Shown: positions 27,506 to 36,422 of the stretch, piece after piece
Numbering within the stretch: position 1 is the stretch's first letter
How the letters are laid out: each line of letters begins with the position of its first letter
Assembly: GCF_009758175.1 (NCBI RefSeq)
Contig: NZ_WRPM01000027.1
Coordinates: 1-63,093 of the forward strand
DNA from: Nesterenkonia alkaliphila
GTDB lineage: Bacteria; Actinomycetota; Actinomycetes; Actinomycetales; Micrococcaceae
DNA: 63,093 bases
Direction of reading: 5' to 3'
Program-made: the position numbers and the translations under genes
The notes under the pieces: generated by a model
Seen by the model: only the letters and a program-made list of their open reading frames with translations
Told to the model about the DNA's origin: nothing
Database searches by the model: none

Positions 27506-28543
27506 TCATTCCACACCGCTGCTTTGCCGAGCGCGGTGTGCCTTGGCGTTGAGCAGGGCAGCCCCGGTGGCGGCGTCGTCGACTGTCACCACTATTTTCC
27601 TGCCGCCGGAGCGGGCAACCTCTAGGGCCTCACCTGCGCGGATCACCACCCCGATAGTGCCCGCGGGGTGCTGCAGCGAGCTGCGAATGCCCCAGCCGCC
27701 GAACTCACCCATGGGAGACTTCACCTCGCCGAGCTGCGCGCCCTCGACCTCATCGGCCGGAACGTGCAGCTTGGGCCAGCCCATGACGCTGGCCGCGGTC
27801 AGCCCGCGGGAGTCCACCCGGACCCGCCAGGCATACAGCACCAGGACCAGGGGCACCGGAAGCAGCGTGAGCACCAGAGTGAACCAGGACTGCACCGACC
27901 AGGCCAACGCACCCATACTCACCAGGTAGAGCACTGCGATCACCGTGAACCAGGCCAAGAATCTCCGGCTGGGGGAGACGGTCTTGACCCAGACTGCGCG
28001 CTCATCCGGGGCCAGCTCAGCCTGCGCGCCGGTGACCGGACCGGTGGCAGGCATCCGCGGGTCCTTGCCAGCCAATCCGGCGGCAAGTGCCCCGGCGGCC
28101 AGGGCGGCGGCCAGCCCGATCAGCATGCCGAGCTCTGGAGCGTCCGGCACCTCGCCCGGTGCCAGGTCCAGCTGCACCGCAACAGACGCCAGCATCAGTC
28201 CCGCGAAGAGCACTGCCTGACCAGTGGCCAGCCCCAGCACCATCCGACGGATGAACGCCGTGCGCCCGGTGCACAAGGCGAACCCGGCCAGCACACTGAC
28301 GCTCAACGCTGCCACGGCGCCCAGTACGCCAACCAGCTCCCACACCGAGCCGTATCGGTTCACATCCTGCGGCCCCCACTGCAGAGCCACCTCCTCGGGC
28401 AGCCGCGGAAGCCAGCTGAGCACCAGCAGGAAGGCTGATGCGAGGACGGCCACGGGCACGACGGCGCCCCAGGTCACTCTGCGGCCCCGATAGGGGATGG
28501 GCGGCCTGGACTGGACGGTGTCGCTGGTGGCGTCTGCACTCAT
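27506..28543 (-). CDS. DUF1648-type multi-pass membrane protein
   Basis: This 345-residue membrane protein has about six hydrophobic segments: residues 25-47, 70-90, 100-120, 140-162 and two between 190 and 240. The first part (LPRLPEEVALQWGPQDVNRYG) fits the DUF1648 domain, in which a short loop follows helix 1. The C-terminal about 95 residues form a soluble domain resembling bacterial PH-like domains. Function is unknown. It overlaps the upstream GntR regulator (ATGA), and GntR-YtrA/DUF1648 pairs often respond to cell-envelope stress; that link is inference. Confidence 0.75.
   Translation of the reverse strand: MSADATSDTVQSRPPIPYRGRRVTWGAVVPVAVLASAFLLVLSWLPRLPEEVALQWGPQDVNRYGSVWELVGVLGAVAALSVSVLAGFALCTGRTAFIRRMVLGLATGQAVLFAGLMLASVAVQLDLAPGEVPDAPELGMLIGLAAALAAGALAAGLAGKDPRMPATGPVTGAQAELAPDERAVWVKTVSPSRRFLAWFTVIAVLYLVSMGALAWSVQSWFTLVLTLLPVPLVLVLYAWRVRVDSRGLTAASVMGWPKLHVPADEVEGAQLGEVKSPMGEFGGWGIRSSLQHPAGTIGVVIRAGEALEVARSGGRKIVVTVDDAATGAALLNAKAHRARQSSGVE
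27512..27540 (+). terminator. Terminator hairpin between pdtaR and the convergent DUF1648 gene
   Basis: CACACCGC (27512-27519) pairs perfectly with GCGGTGTG (27533-27540) around a 13-nt loop. It begins 11 nt after pdtaR and lies within the last codons of the convergent reverse gene. It has no strong T tract. Confidence 0.45.
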
Positions 28544-28950
28544 GGCAGCTCCTTGAGTTCAGGGGTGGTGGACTGGGAGATAGAGGTGGTGGAGAGCGCG
28601 GCGGTGGGCTGTTCGATCATCGCGGCAACGGCACTCAGCGGCAGCCCCAGTTCCTGCGCTTCGGTTCGCACTGTGGTGATGGCATCGCGCAGCCTGCCAT
28701 AGCGATGGGCGGCGTGTGCGGTGATCACCGCCCCGCGGCCGCGGCGCAGCTCAACTAGGCCCTCATCCCGCAGCAGCTGGTAGGCGTGCAGCACGGTGTG
28801 CTGGTTGATCTGCAGGGATTCAGCCAATTCGCGGGCGGCGGGCAGCCGCTCACCATCGGACAGCTCGCCGGTCAGCACAGCCTTGTGCACCTGGGAGGCC
28901 AGCTGCTCGAACAGCGGGCGCGGCGAACTGGGATCGATACGGAAGAGCAC
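28540..28950 (-). CDS. GntR-family (YtrA-type) transcriptional repressor
   Basis: This 136-residue regulator has an N-terminal winged helix (about 8-75; FEQLASQVHKAVLTGEL, LPAARELAESLQINQHTV, AYQLLRDEGLVELRRGRG) and only a short C-terminal dimerisation tail, the YtrA subfamily layout. These usually autoregulate small operons for membrane proteins or ABC transporters, matching the coupled DUF1648 gene. GTG 28950 is the start, placed 6 nt after a TAGACT -10 box, so the transcript may be leaderless. The operator is at 28964. Confidence 0.88.
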   Translation of the reverse strand: MLFRIDPSSPRPLFEQLASQVHKAVLTGELSDGERLPAARELAESLQINQHTVLHAYQLLRDEGLVELRRGRGAVITAHAAHRYGRLRDAITTVRTEAQELGLPLSAVAAMIEQPTAALSTTSISQSTTPELKELP

Positions 28951-28956
28951 AGCACC

Positions 28957-28986
28957 AGTCTAGTTGTTCTAGTTGTATTAGAACAA
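28957..28986 (-). promoter_or_regulatory. GntR operator and leaderless promoter of the GntR-DUF1648 operon
   Basis: TTGTTCTA (28964-28971) and TAGAACAA (28979-28986) form a perfect 8-bp inverted repeat with a 7-nt spacer. On the reverse strand the repeat is followed by TAGACT (28962-28957), six bases, then the GTG start at 28950. A repressor bound there would cover the region upstream of the -10 box. This fits autoregulation by the YtrA-type protein encoded next to it. Confidence 0.6.
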
Positions 28987-29111
28987 ATGAGGCGGGGTCG
29001 GGGGTCTGGAATGTGCGGTCAGGGCCAGATGGCGTGGGGAGGTGCTGCGCTGGGCCGTTCTCTAGGGATTGCTGGGCAGCAGGTGACGATGAACGCGGCA
29101 GTTGCGGCGCT

Positions 29112-29213
29112 TGTCGTAGCGAACTGCTCAGATTTGGCAGATAAGGAGAGGTTTTTGGGTAGTTGGCGACGATGTCCCGGCTTGTGCTGCGATGTGTCGT
29201 AGCGAACTGCCCA
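29112..29213. repeat. Three-copy short intergenic repeat (two direct, one inverted)
   Basis: TGTCGTAGCGAACTGC occurs exactly at 29112-29127 and again at 29195-29210. Between them, 29156-29172 (TGGGTAGTTGGCGACGA) is a degenerate inverted copy, with 14 of 17 positions matching the reverse complement of the extended second copy TCGTAGCGAACTGCCCA. The arrangement resembles a small REP-like or MITE-like element, or a cluster of protein-binding sites. Confidence 0.6.
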
Positions 29214-29313
29214 AAGGGGGTGGGGCGGCAGGAGGGCGGCCGGGGCGCGGGGTTCAGGTCACGGGTGCCGGGTGAAGGTCATGAAGATTTGTTGCATGAA
29301 TGAGCGCAAACCC

Positions 29314-29343
29314 TTGATCTGGTGATGTGCATCACATTAGGAT
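29314..29343 (+). promoter_or_regulatory. Xylanase promoter with a CRP/GlxR-like box in its spacer
   Basis: TTGATC (29314-29319) and TAGGAT (29338-29343) are a plausible -35/-10 pair with an 18-nt spacer. GGTGA-N6-TCACA at 29321-29336 matches 9 of 10 fixed positions of the CRP-family consensus TGTGA-N6-TCACA and fills that spacer, a position expected to repress. In actinobacteria GlxR is the usual CRP-type regulator of carbon genes. The xylanase ATG is 80 nt downstream. Confidence 0.55.
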
Positions 29344-29422
29344 CGGGGACCAAGTGCTCGGCAAGCGTTTGCTCGGCTTGCTGTGGGCTGACCTTCGACT
29401 ACTCGTACACCTGAGGGACACT

Positions 29423-32400
29423 ATGCGCACTCGCAGAACATTTGCCCTGGCCACTGCCGCAGCCCTGGCCGTCTCCGCGCTGGGGGGTGCACCTGCCGCA
29501 GCAGATGAGACCGCCGAGACCACCCTGCTGAGCACCGAGTTCAGCTCCGGAGAGCTCCAAGGGTGGTGGGACAACGGCGGTGCCGAACGGATCAGCTTCC
29601 CGGAGCTTGACGGTGAGACTGTCCTAGCAGTGGACCGAGCGGCGGACTACCACGGCATCCAGTCCCCCCACGGGCTGCTGGCTGAGCACGGGGCGGGCCC
29701 CGGCGACACCGTGGTCTACACCGCACAGATCCGGCTGGATGAGGAGGTTGAGGAGCCCGTGGAGGCCCGCTGGGTCGCCCACGACGGGGGTGCCGGGCAC
29801 AACTACCAGCACGGTCAGGCCACCCAGGTCGAGGCAGCAGAGTGGACCGAGGTGACCTCCAGGTTTGAGATCACCGAGGACACCGACCTAGGCGCATTCC
29901 GGGCCTATACCGGCCTCCCGGATGCGGACGGCCTGGAGGACTACACCTACTACATCCAGGCAGCCACGCTGGTGCTGGAACACGGCACCGAGGATGACCA
30001 GGACGGCAACGGCGAGGATAACGGCTTACCGGGGGAGCCCGAGTGGACTGTTGTTGCCGAGTACGACTTTGCCGACGGCGTCGGACCCTGGGAGGGCCGC
30101 GGCAGTGCCCAGGTAGAGCTGACAGATGAGGCCCACTACGGAGACGGTGCGCTGCTGACCACCGGGCGCAGCGCCAACTGGCACGGCCCTCAACTGCCGT
30201 TCAGTGCGATCGAAGGCTTCGAGAACAACGGCACTCTGCGCTTCACACTGCAGGTCAAGCTCCCCGAGGGCGCGGCGGGCACTGACACCCTCGGTGCCTC
30301 ATTGGAAGTCCCCGGCGGCAGCAACGAGTACCCCTGGGTATCGGGCCGGGAGTCCGTAGGTTCCCAGGAGTGGGTTGAGCTCAGCGGCGAGTTTGAGACT
30401 GAGGCTGCCGCACCCAGTGCCTTCTACGTGGAGGCTGAGGGTGCTGACACCGAGCTCATCATCGACTCGGTAGTGATTGAGCATCTGCCGGGGGAAGACC
30501 ACGGCGGGGGAGGGGACATCGCCGATTCCCCGGAGAGCCTCAGCCACGACTTTGAAGACGGCCAGCTGGGCCCCTGGCAGCCGCGCTACACCGAGCACGA
30601 GGACCATACTGTAGAGGTCACCGATGCAGAGTCATTCGGGGGCAGCTACTCCGCAGCAGTCACCGACCGGGTCCACCAGGGCCAGGGCATCGGCGCCGAG
30701 GCTACTGAGGCGCTGGCACCGGGGCAGCAGTACGACCTCACCGCCTGGGTGAAGTTTGCAGAGGGGGAGGAGACCGATGACCTCTGGTTCTCAGCGGCCT
30801 CCACCACCGGCGGCTCCACCAGCTACTCGACCCTGGGTCAGTTCAGCGGCCTCTCCAACAGTGAGTGGGTGCAGATTGAGCAGCGCTTCACCGCCCCGAG
30901 TGCCGATGAGCTGTTCATCTACTTCGAGACCGCCTACACCTCGGGTGAGGCCGGCAACACCTCCACCTTCTACATTGACGACATTGAGGTCAGCCGGGTG
31001 GAGGCGGCATTCGATCCGGACCTGCATGACCCGCCGCTGAAGGACACAGTGGACTTCCCGCTGGGGGTTGCCATTGATGAACGTGAAACCACCGGTACCG
31101 CATCCGCAGTGGTCAACCACCACTTCGACCGGCTCACTGCGGAGAACCACATGAAGCCCGAGGCCTGGTACGCCGGCGAGGGCGTGGAGACCTTCCGCAT
31201 GCACCCGCAGACCGAGGCGATCCTGGACTATGCGGTAGAGAATGACCTGGACGTCTACGGCCATGTGCTGGTCTGGCACTCCCAGACCCCGGACTGGTTC
31301 TTCGAGGTGGGGTCCCCGGCGCAGATGCGTGAGCGCATGGACTTCCATATCCGCTCGGTGGCTGAGGCCATCTATGAGCAGTACGGGGCCTTTGGCTCCG
31401 AGACCAACCCCGTGGTCGCCTGGGATGTGGTCAACGAGGTCATTGACGACGGCGCCGCCCCCAGCCGCAACGGCATGCGGGACTCCAACTGGTTCCGGGC
31501 CTACGGCGGGGATGAGAGCTACGTGGATGATGCCTTCCACTTCGCGGAGCAGTACTTCAACGGCGAGTTCGCCGCTGAGGGCGCTGATCGGCCGGTGGCG
31601 CTCTACATCAACGACTACAACACGGAGCTGGCCGGTAAGCGGGAACGGATGATCGGCCTGACCGAGCGGCTGTTGGAGCGTGGTGCGCCGGTGGACGGCT
31701 TCGCCCACCAGTTCCACCTGAACCTCTCGATGCCCATCGACAATCTGCGCCAGGCGTTCAATGATGTGGAGGCCGCCCTGCCCGGTATCCCGCAGCTGGT
31801 CACCGAGCTGGACATCACCATCGGGGAGAATCCCACCGAGGGTCTGCTGATCGATCAGGCATACCACTACCGGGATGCCTTCGAGCTGTTCCGTCAGTGG
31901 TCGGCCCAGCACCAACTGGACTCAGTGGCGGTCTGGGGTCTCAACGACGGCCGTTCCTGGCGTGCGGCTCAGCTGCCGCTGATCTTCAACGATGACTTCA
32001 GCCCCAAGCCGGCCTACACCGGGATCATCGGTGGGGAACTGCCCCCGAGGGAGAACCGGGCCGTGGTCTTCGCCCATGACGACGACGCCGCCACCGCAGA
32101 CCCGGAGGAGTACTGGTCTCGACTGCCCCTGCACACCACTGAGCAGGGCGAATCCGCGTTCCAGATGTATTGGGCTGAGGAAGGCCTAGTCTTCTCCGTG
32201 GATTCCGAGGCGGACTCCGTCACCGTGGAGCACCAGGGCCAGAGCTACGAGCTGAGCCCGGACGGGGTCAGCATCGCAGAGATCGGCGGACTGAGTCAGG
32301 GGGAGAGTTTCACCATTGACCTCCATGCCGGTGATGACTCCTGGCGCAACGGCAACCTGACCCTGGTGGAAGCGCTGAGCTACCACGAGGCACCTGAGGC

Positions 32401-33568
32401 CGCGCAGGCTCCGGAGCTGAACGCCGAGCTCACCCAAGAATGGGAGCAGGCCCCCGCGCTGGTCACCGAGACCGAGATTGAGACCGGCGCACGGCAGGGC
32501 GCCACCGCCGAGGTCTACACCCTCTGGGAGGGTGAGACCCTGCACCTGCTGGCCGATGTCACCGACCCGGATGTGGACGTCTCCGCCTCCGATCCCTGGG
32601 TGCAGGACTCCGTGGAGTTCTTCCTGGACCTGGGCAATGAGCGCAACGGTCCCTACCGGACCGCCTCCCGGCAGGGGCACCATCTGCTCTCCGAGCAGTT
32701 CGACTTCCAGTTCCGGATCTCCGCGGAGAACCAGGTCTCCTTCGGCTCAGGCGATGAGCAGTTCCAGGCCGAGCAGCTGCAGTCGGCCACCTCGATCACC
32801 GAGGACGGCTATATCGTCCAGGCCGCCATCGACCTCCGCGAGCACGGCGGCGCAGGTTCGGTCCACGGCTTTGACGTGCAGGTCAATGACTCCCATGAGG
32901 GTGCCCGCCTGGTGACCAGCTGGGCTGATCCGACCGGCAACGGCTATCAGAACACTGAGCGCTGGGGTGCGCTGCGCCTGGTCACCGAGGCCGGGGAGGC
33001 CCCCGGTGAGGAGATCTGGCCCCCGGACCCCGATGAGCTGAACGATGAGAACCGCGGGCCGGTGGAGATCCTCACCGATCCCGCAGTGGAGGGCGAGGAC
33101 ATTGAAGCTTTCATCGGTGAGAGCAGCGCAGGGGAGGAGGTCCGCGCCTGGCTGTTCTCCGGGCCCGCTGATCTCGGCTCTGCCACCGCGGATGCCGATG
33201 CGGTGATCACCGTGACTCTGCCTTCAGACAGTGCGGGCGAGCACCGGTTCGCCGTCTACACCCCCGAGGGTGAGCTGCTCGGGTGGACCGAGCTCACCGT
33301 AGTGGCAGCAGATGACGACGCCGCCCCCTCACCTTCTCCTTCGCCGGCTCCCACGGAGACCCCCACCGGAAGTCCCGCTCCGGAGGAGGACGATACAGGC
33401 GGCGCCGGGCAAGACTCCGCCGGGGAAGATACCGAGGATGAGGAGGACGGGGGCGGTCTGGCCGCCACCGGTGCCACTATCGGCGCAGTGCTGCTGGCCG
33501 CACTGCTCCTGTTGGGCACCGGCGCCGTGATCCTGCACCACCACCGCCGCCGGGCTGGCTCCGTCTGA
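29423..33568 (+). CDS. Secreted, sortase-anchored multi-CBM GH10 endo-1,4-beta-xylanase
   Basis: This 1381-residue exported enzyme hydrolyses xylan. A signal peptide (1-31, MRTRRTFALATAAALAVSAL then AxA) is followed by three CBM4/9/22-like beta-sandwich modules (about 33-190, 208-356 and 372-528), a GH10 barrel (about 536-871), two CBM9-like modules (about 875-985 and 1000-1195), an Ig-like module (about 1205-1290), a Pro/Ser/acidic linker, and LAATG at 1346-1350 with a hydrophobic helix and basic tail. In GH10, TAENHMKPEAW and HVLVWHSQTPDW are present, E672 (WDVVNEV) is the acid/base and E795 (VTELDIT) the nucleophile. LAXTG is the class E sortase signal of actinobacteria, so it is probably bound to the cell wall. 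ATG 29423 starts the signal peptide. Confidence 0.92.
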   Translation: MRTRRTFALATAAALAVSALGGAPAAADETAETTLLSTEFSSGELQGWWDNGGAERISFPELDGETVLAVDRAADYHGIQSPHGLLAEHGAGPGDTVVYTAQIRLDEEVEEPVEARWVAHDGGAGHNYQHGQATQVEAAEWTEVTSRFEITEDTDLGAFRAYTGLPDADGLEDYTYYIQAATLVLEHGTEDDQDGNGEDNGLPGEPEWTVVAEYDFADGVGPWEGRGSAQVELTDEAHYGDGALLTTGRSANWHGPQLPFSAIEGFENNGTLRFTLQVKLPEGAAGTDTLGASLEVPGGSNEYPWVSGRESVGSQEWVELSGEFETEAAAPSAFYVEAEGADTELIIDSVVIEHLPGEDHGGGGDIADSPESLSHDFEDGQLGPWQPRYTEHEDHTVEVTDAESFGGSYSAAVTDRVHQGQGIGAEATEALAPGQQYDLTAWVKFAEGEETDDLWFSAASTTGGSTSYSTLGQFSGLSNSEWVQIEQRFTAPSADELFIYFETAYTSGEAGNTSTFYIDDIEVSRVEAAFDPDLHDPPLKDTVDFPLGVAIDERETTGTASAVVNHHFDRLTAENHMKPEAWYAGEGVETFRMHPQTEAILDYAVENDLDVYGHVLVWHSQTPDWFFEVGSPAQMRERMDFHIRSVAEAIYEQYGAFGSETNPVVAWDVVNEVIDDGAAPSRNGMRDSNWFRAYGGDESYVDDAFHFAEQYFNGEFAAEGADRPVALYINDYNTELAGKRERMIGLTERLLERGAPVDGFAHQFHLNLSMPIDNLRQAFNDVEAALPGIPQLVTELDITIGENPTEGLLIDQAYHYRDAFELFRQWSAQHQLDSVAVWGLNDGRSWRAAQLPLIFNDDFSPKPAYTGIIGGELPPRENRAVVFAHDDDAATADPEEYWSRLPLHTTEQGESAFQMYWAEEGLVFSVDSEADSVTVEHQGQSYELSPDGVSIAEIGGLSQGESFTIDLHAGDDSWRNGNLTLVEALSYHEAPEAAQAPELNAELTQEWEQAPALVTETEIETGARQGATAEVYTLWEGETLHLLADVTDPDVDVSASDPWVQDSVEFFLDLGNERNGPYRTASRQGHHLLSEQFDFQFRISAENQVSFGSGDEQFQAEQLQSATSITEDGYIVQAAIDLREHGGAGSVHGFDVQVNDSHEGARLVTSWADPTGNGYQNTERWGALRLVTEAGEAPGEEIWPPDPDELNDENRGPVEILTDPAVEGEDIEAFIGESSAGEEVRAWLFSGPADLGSATADADAVITVTLPSDSAGEHRFAVYTPEGELLGWTELTVVAADDDAAPSPSPSPAPTETPTGSPAPEEDDTGGAGQDSAGEDTEDEEDGGGLAATGATIGAVLLAALLLLGTGAVILHHHRRRAGSV

Positions 33569-33608
33569 GTGGTGGGCATCTGGCCCAGGCCTATGTCAAG
33601 GTCACCGA

Positions 33609-35003
33609 CTATGGTGTGGCGTGTTGATCAGAAATGCTGAGCACATCGTCAATGACATTCAGCCCGAAAGTGATGTCTTGGGTGGTGATGTTCAGCGGGG
33701 GGCAGATATGCAGCCGGTTCATGTTCATAAAAGGAAGTACCCCCTGTGATTTAGCGGAGGCTACCAGCTGGTTCATCACTGGGTGTGTTTGCCCGTAGGG
33801 AGCCAGTGGCTCCTTGGTCTGCTGGTCTCGGACTAACTCAATGGCCCAGAATGCTCCTAATCCACGGACGTCGCCCACTGATGGGTGATCGGCCAGCATC
33901 TGCTGGAGCCTGGGGGCGATAAGCTCCTGGCCGAGCGCCGCAGCGTTCTCCACCATCTGTTCCTCACGCATAGCACCGATATTGGCCACAGCGGCTGCCG
34001 CTGCCAGGGGATGTCCTGAATAGGTGAGGCCGCCGGGGTATGGCTTCTCGGCAAAGGTGTTGTAGACGGCGTCGTCCATTGCCACTCCGCCTAGGGGAAC
34101 GTATCCGGAGTTCACGCCTTTGGCGAAGGTGACGATATCGGGTTCAATGCCGAAGTGCTCAAAGGCGAACCATTTGCCGGTGCGGCCGAATCCTGCCATC
34201 ACCTCATCGGCGATGAACACGATCCCGAATTCATCGCAGAGTTCCCGCACCCCCTGCATATAGCCCACCGGTGGCACGTAGATACCGGCGGTGCCTGGCA
34301 CCGACTCAAGGATCAGGGCCGCGACTTGGTCAGGTCCCTCCAGCAGCAGCATGCTGCGCAGATGGGTCAGGGCGCGTTCGGACTCCTGTTCCTGAGTCTC
34401 GGCACTGAAGTAGGAACGGTAGGGGTAGGCGGGCAGAAAGTGCACCACTGCGGCGTCGTCATCATTGGGGATCCGGCGGGGATCTCCTGTGAGGTTGACT
34501 GCCAGCTGGGTTCCCCCGTGGTAGGAGCGGTAGGCAGAGAATACCTTGCGCCGACCGGTGTGCAGCCGGGCCATTCGCACCGCGTGCTCGTTGGCGTCAG
34601 CGCCGCCATTGGTGAAGAAAACGTGATTGATGTCATCAGGCAGCAGTTCAGTGATCAAACGTGCGGCCTCAGAGCGGGCGTCATTGGCATGTTGCGGGGC
34701 CACGGTACACAGTCGCTGGGCCTGTTCCTGAATGGCGGCGATGATTTTTGGGTGCTTATGCCCGGCATTGGTGAAGACCAACTGGCTGGCCAGGTCCAGG
34801 ATCCGGTTTCCCTCGCCGTCCCAGATCCAGGATCCGGCTGCGTCGACCACCGTCATCGGTTCGATGGCCTTCTGGGCACTCCAGGAGTGAAAGACGTGCT
34901 GACGGTCTAAGGCGTAGCCGGTGCGTCCGGCAGCAAGGCGCTCCTCTGGTTTCGAGGAGGAAGGGGAGAGGCCGGCCGCAGCCGGTGTGTGCACATCAAC
35001 CAT
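33609..35003 (-). CDS. PLP-dependent class III aminotransferase
   Basis: This protein of about 464 residues belongs to the omega-amino-acid/taurine-type aminotransferases. Landmarks are HVFHSWSAQKAIEP near the N terminus, FFTNGGADANEHAVRMAR, YRSYHGGTQLA, FIADEVMAGFGRTGKWFA and the PLP lysine K295 in FAKGVNSGYVPLGG. The substrate is not evident: taurine, beta-alanine, putrescine-derived or other omega-amino acids all fit. It follows a PucR-type regulator, a common pairing for amine or purine nitrogen use. The frame opens to 35063, but ATG 35003 (MVDVHTP) is chosen because the upstream part overlaps a probable promoter and operator. GC is below that of core genes. Confidence 0.85.
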   Translation of the reverse strand: MVDVHTPAAAGLSPSSSKPEERLAAGRTGYALDRQHVFHSWSAQKAIEPMTVVDAAGSWIWDGEGNRILDLASQLVFTNAGHKHPKIIAAIQEQAQRLCTVAPQHANDARSEAARLITELLPDDINHVFFTNGGADANEHAVRMARLHTGRRKVFSAYRSYHGGTQLAVNLTGDPRRIPNDDDAAVVHFLPAYPYRSYFSAETQEQESERALTHLRSMLLLEGPDQVAALILESVPGTAGIYVPPVGYMQGVRELCDEFGIVFIADEVMAGFGRTGKWFAFEHFGIEPDIVTFAKGVNSGYVPLGGVAMDDAVYNTFAEKPYPGGLTYSGHPLAAAAAVANIGAMREEQMVENAAALGQELIAPRLQQMLADHPSVGDVRGLGAFWAIELVRDQQTKEPLAPYGQTHPVMNQLVASAKSQGVLPFMNMNRLHICPPLNITTQDITFGLNVIDDVLSISDQHATP

Positions 35004-35071
35004 GCAGATCATCATTTCGGAATCTGGGGATGAATCCTGGTGGCATAGTGTCAGGAACATCACAGCGAAAA

Positions 35072-35084
35072 TGACACAGTGTAA
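35072..35084 (-). promoter_or_regulatory. Candidate PucR box upstream of the aminotransferase
   Basis: On the reverse strand this reads TTACA-CTG-TGTCA. It differs at a single arm position from the dyad TTACA-TTC-TGTAA in front of the PucR-type gene (36444-36456). A wider GTGTCA/TGACAC inverted repeat (35048-35053 and 35072-35077) overlaps it. A PucR-type protein could bind both sites. Confidence 0.4.
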
Positions 35085-35093
35085 AGCGGGTTG

Positions 35094-36422
35094 CTACCGG
35101 CTTAGTGCCTCCAGGCGTAGGGCCATATAGAGCAGGGCTAGGGACTCGCCCTTCAGGGGTATTCCCAGGGCACGTTCTAGCCTGTCAATACGGGCATAGA
35201 GAGTGGGGCGGCTGAGCTGGAGGTCCCGGGCCATCTGCGCCTTGTTCCCGCCAGTGTTTAGGGCAGCCCGGATAATCTCTTTGGCCTCCGGTACCTCTGA
35301 GGTATCTAGGGGATCCAAGTAGCGGCGGAGGAACCACGCGGTCTGCGGGTCCTTGGCAAGATGGGCCAGCAGACCGTCCATGCCCAGGTGATCAGCAGTC
35401 CAATAATGGGGGCGCGGCGCCGGGCCCTGATCTGCTTCTGTCTGAGTCACCAGTTCTGCGCTGCGGGCGATTGCTGCAGCCTCATTGATTCCCGACCAGA
35501 TGTCCAGAAGGGGCGACAGCCGCTCTGATGAGGCGAGAAGGTGCCGGGGCAGCGGCTGTTGAGTGCGGCGCCGCTCTGCAGTAGTTTCCAGCCCCCGGCA
35601 CAGCCGTCGAGCAGTCTGCGCCATGGCGGAGCCGGGCAGGTCTGTGCTGCGTTCCTGAGCTGGTAGCAGCACCGCCAGTTGCTGCTGCCCAGCGACTCCC
35701 ACCAAGGCGGGGATGCGCAGCTGGGCGGCTGTTTCCCGCACTGCAGAGGCTAGGTCCGAGAGTTGATGCTCGGTGCTCTCATCTGGTGAGCCCGGCAAGA
35801 GGGCGCTCAGCGGGAAGTAGGCGGCATTGCGGGGCATCCCCAAAGCAGAGGCTCGTTCCTGGGCTTCTGCTGCTGGAAGGCTGCCTGGGGCTGCCAAATC
35901 GTTGAGCAGATTGGTCGTAGCACTGATGATCGGGTCCCAGGCCGGAGCTGCGGATCTGTGGTTCACCAGCTGCTGGGCAACAAGCTCATGATGAAGCGCC
36001 TGGGTAATATCGATAAACCGCGCCACCCGGGAGAAGAGCAGGATGGGGGTAAGTTCTGCAGCGCAGCTGAGCGTCTCACGCTCGGCGGCGACAGTATCTA
36101 AGGCACGGCGAAGCTTCGGCCGGTTCTCCAGCACCTCCACTGCAAGAGCGGAAACCCCCACGGAGTCCAGATCTGCCAGATAGTCACCCAGCACATGAGC
36201 CAGATCCGGACGGTCCTCAGTCATCCGGGGAAGAGTAGAGAGCACAAGTTCTCCGCCCTGCAGCAGATGAGCTGGGCGGTCCTGGCCGATGATGTGTACC
36301 CACCGCACAGTGCGATCCAGCCCGGAGCTGGGAGTCAGCAGTTCAGGATTCTGCCGAGCCACGGCGGGCAGCGAAAGGGCTTCCTGCAGACTCAGCCCCA
36401 CACCTTCACTGCTGAACGTCAC
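35094..36422 (-). CDS. PucR-family transcriptional regulator
   Basis: This 442-residue regulator has the PucR layout: an N-terminal PucR sensor domain (about 8-130; LSLQEALSLPAVARQNPELL, VRWVHIIGQDRPAHLL, GGELVLST), a middle GGDEF-like region, and a C-terminal HTH (about 380-440; NKAQMARDLQLSRPTLYARI). PucR-type proteins activate purine, GABA or polyamine use genes; the next gene downstream is an aminotransferase, the probable target. GTG 36422 is the start; TAGAGT six bases upstream suggests a leaderless transcript. Confidence 0.88.
   Translation of the reverse strand: MTFSSEGVGLSLQEALSLPAVARQNPELLTPSSGLDRTVRWVHIIGQDRPAHLLQGGELVLSTLPRMTEDRPDLAHVLGDYLADLDSVGVSALAVEVLENRPKLRRALDTVAAERETLSCAAELTPILLFSRVARFIDITQALHHELVAQQLVNHRSAAPAWDPIISATTNLLNDLAAPGSLPAAEAQERASALGMPRNAAYFPLSALLPGSPDESTEHQLSDLASAVRETAAQLRIPALVGVAGQQQLAVLLPAQERSTDLPGSAMAQTARRLCRGLETTAERRRTQQPLPRHLLASSERLSPLLDIWSGINEAAAIARSAELVTQTEADQGPAPRPHYWTADHLGMDGLLAHLAKDPQTAWFLRRYLDPLDTSEVPEAKEIIRAALNTGGNKAQMARDLQLSRPTLYARIDRLERALGIPLKGESLALLYMALRLEALSR

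Larger units (their letters stand above)
28987..29422. other. 436-nt intergenic region between the GntR operon and the xylanase gene
   Basis: No convincing gene is seen. The first part is GC-rich. The middle carries three copies of a 16-17-nt repeat (separate entry), and the last 110 nt carry the xylanase promoter and a CRP/GlxR-like box (separate entries). A frame that crosses the region from 28786 is a shadow of the reverse gntR gene. Confidence 0.6.
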
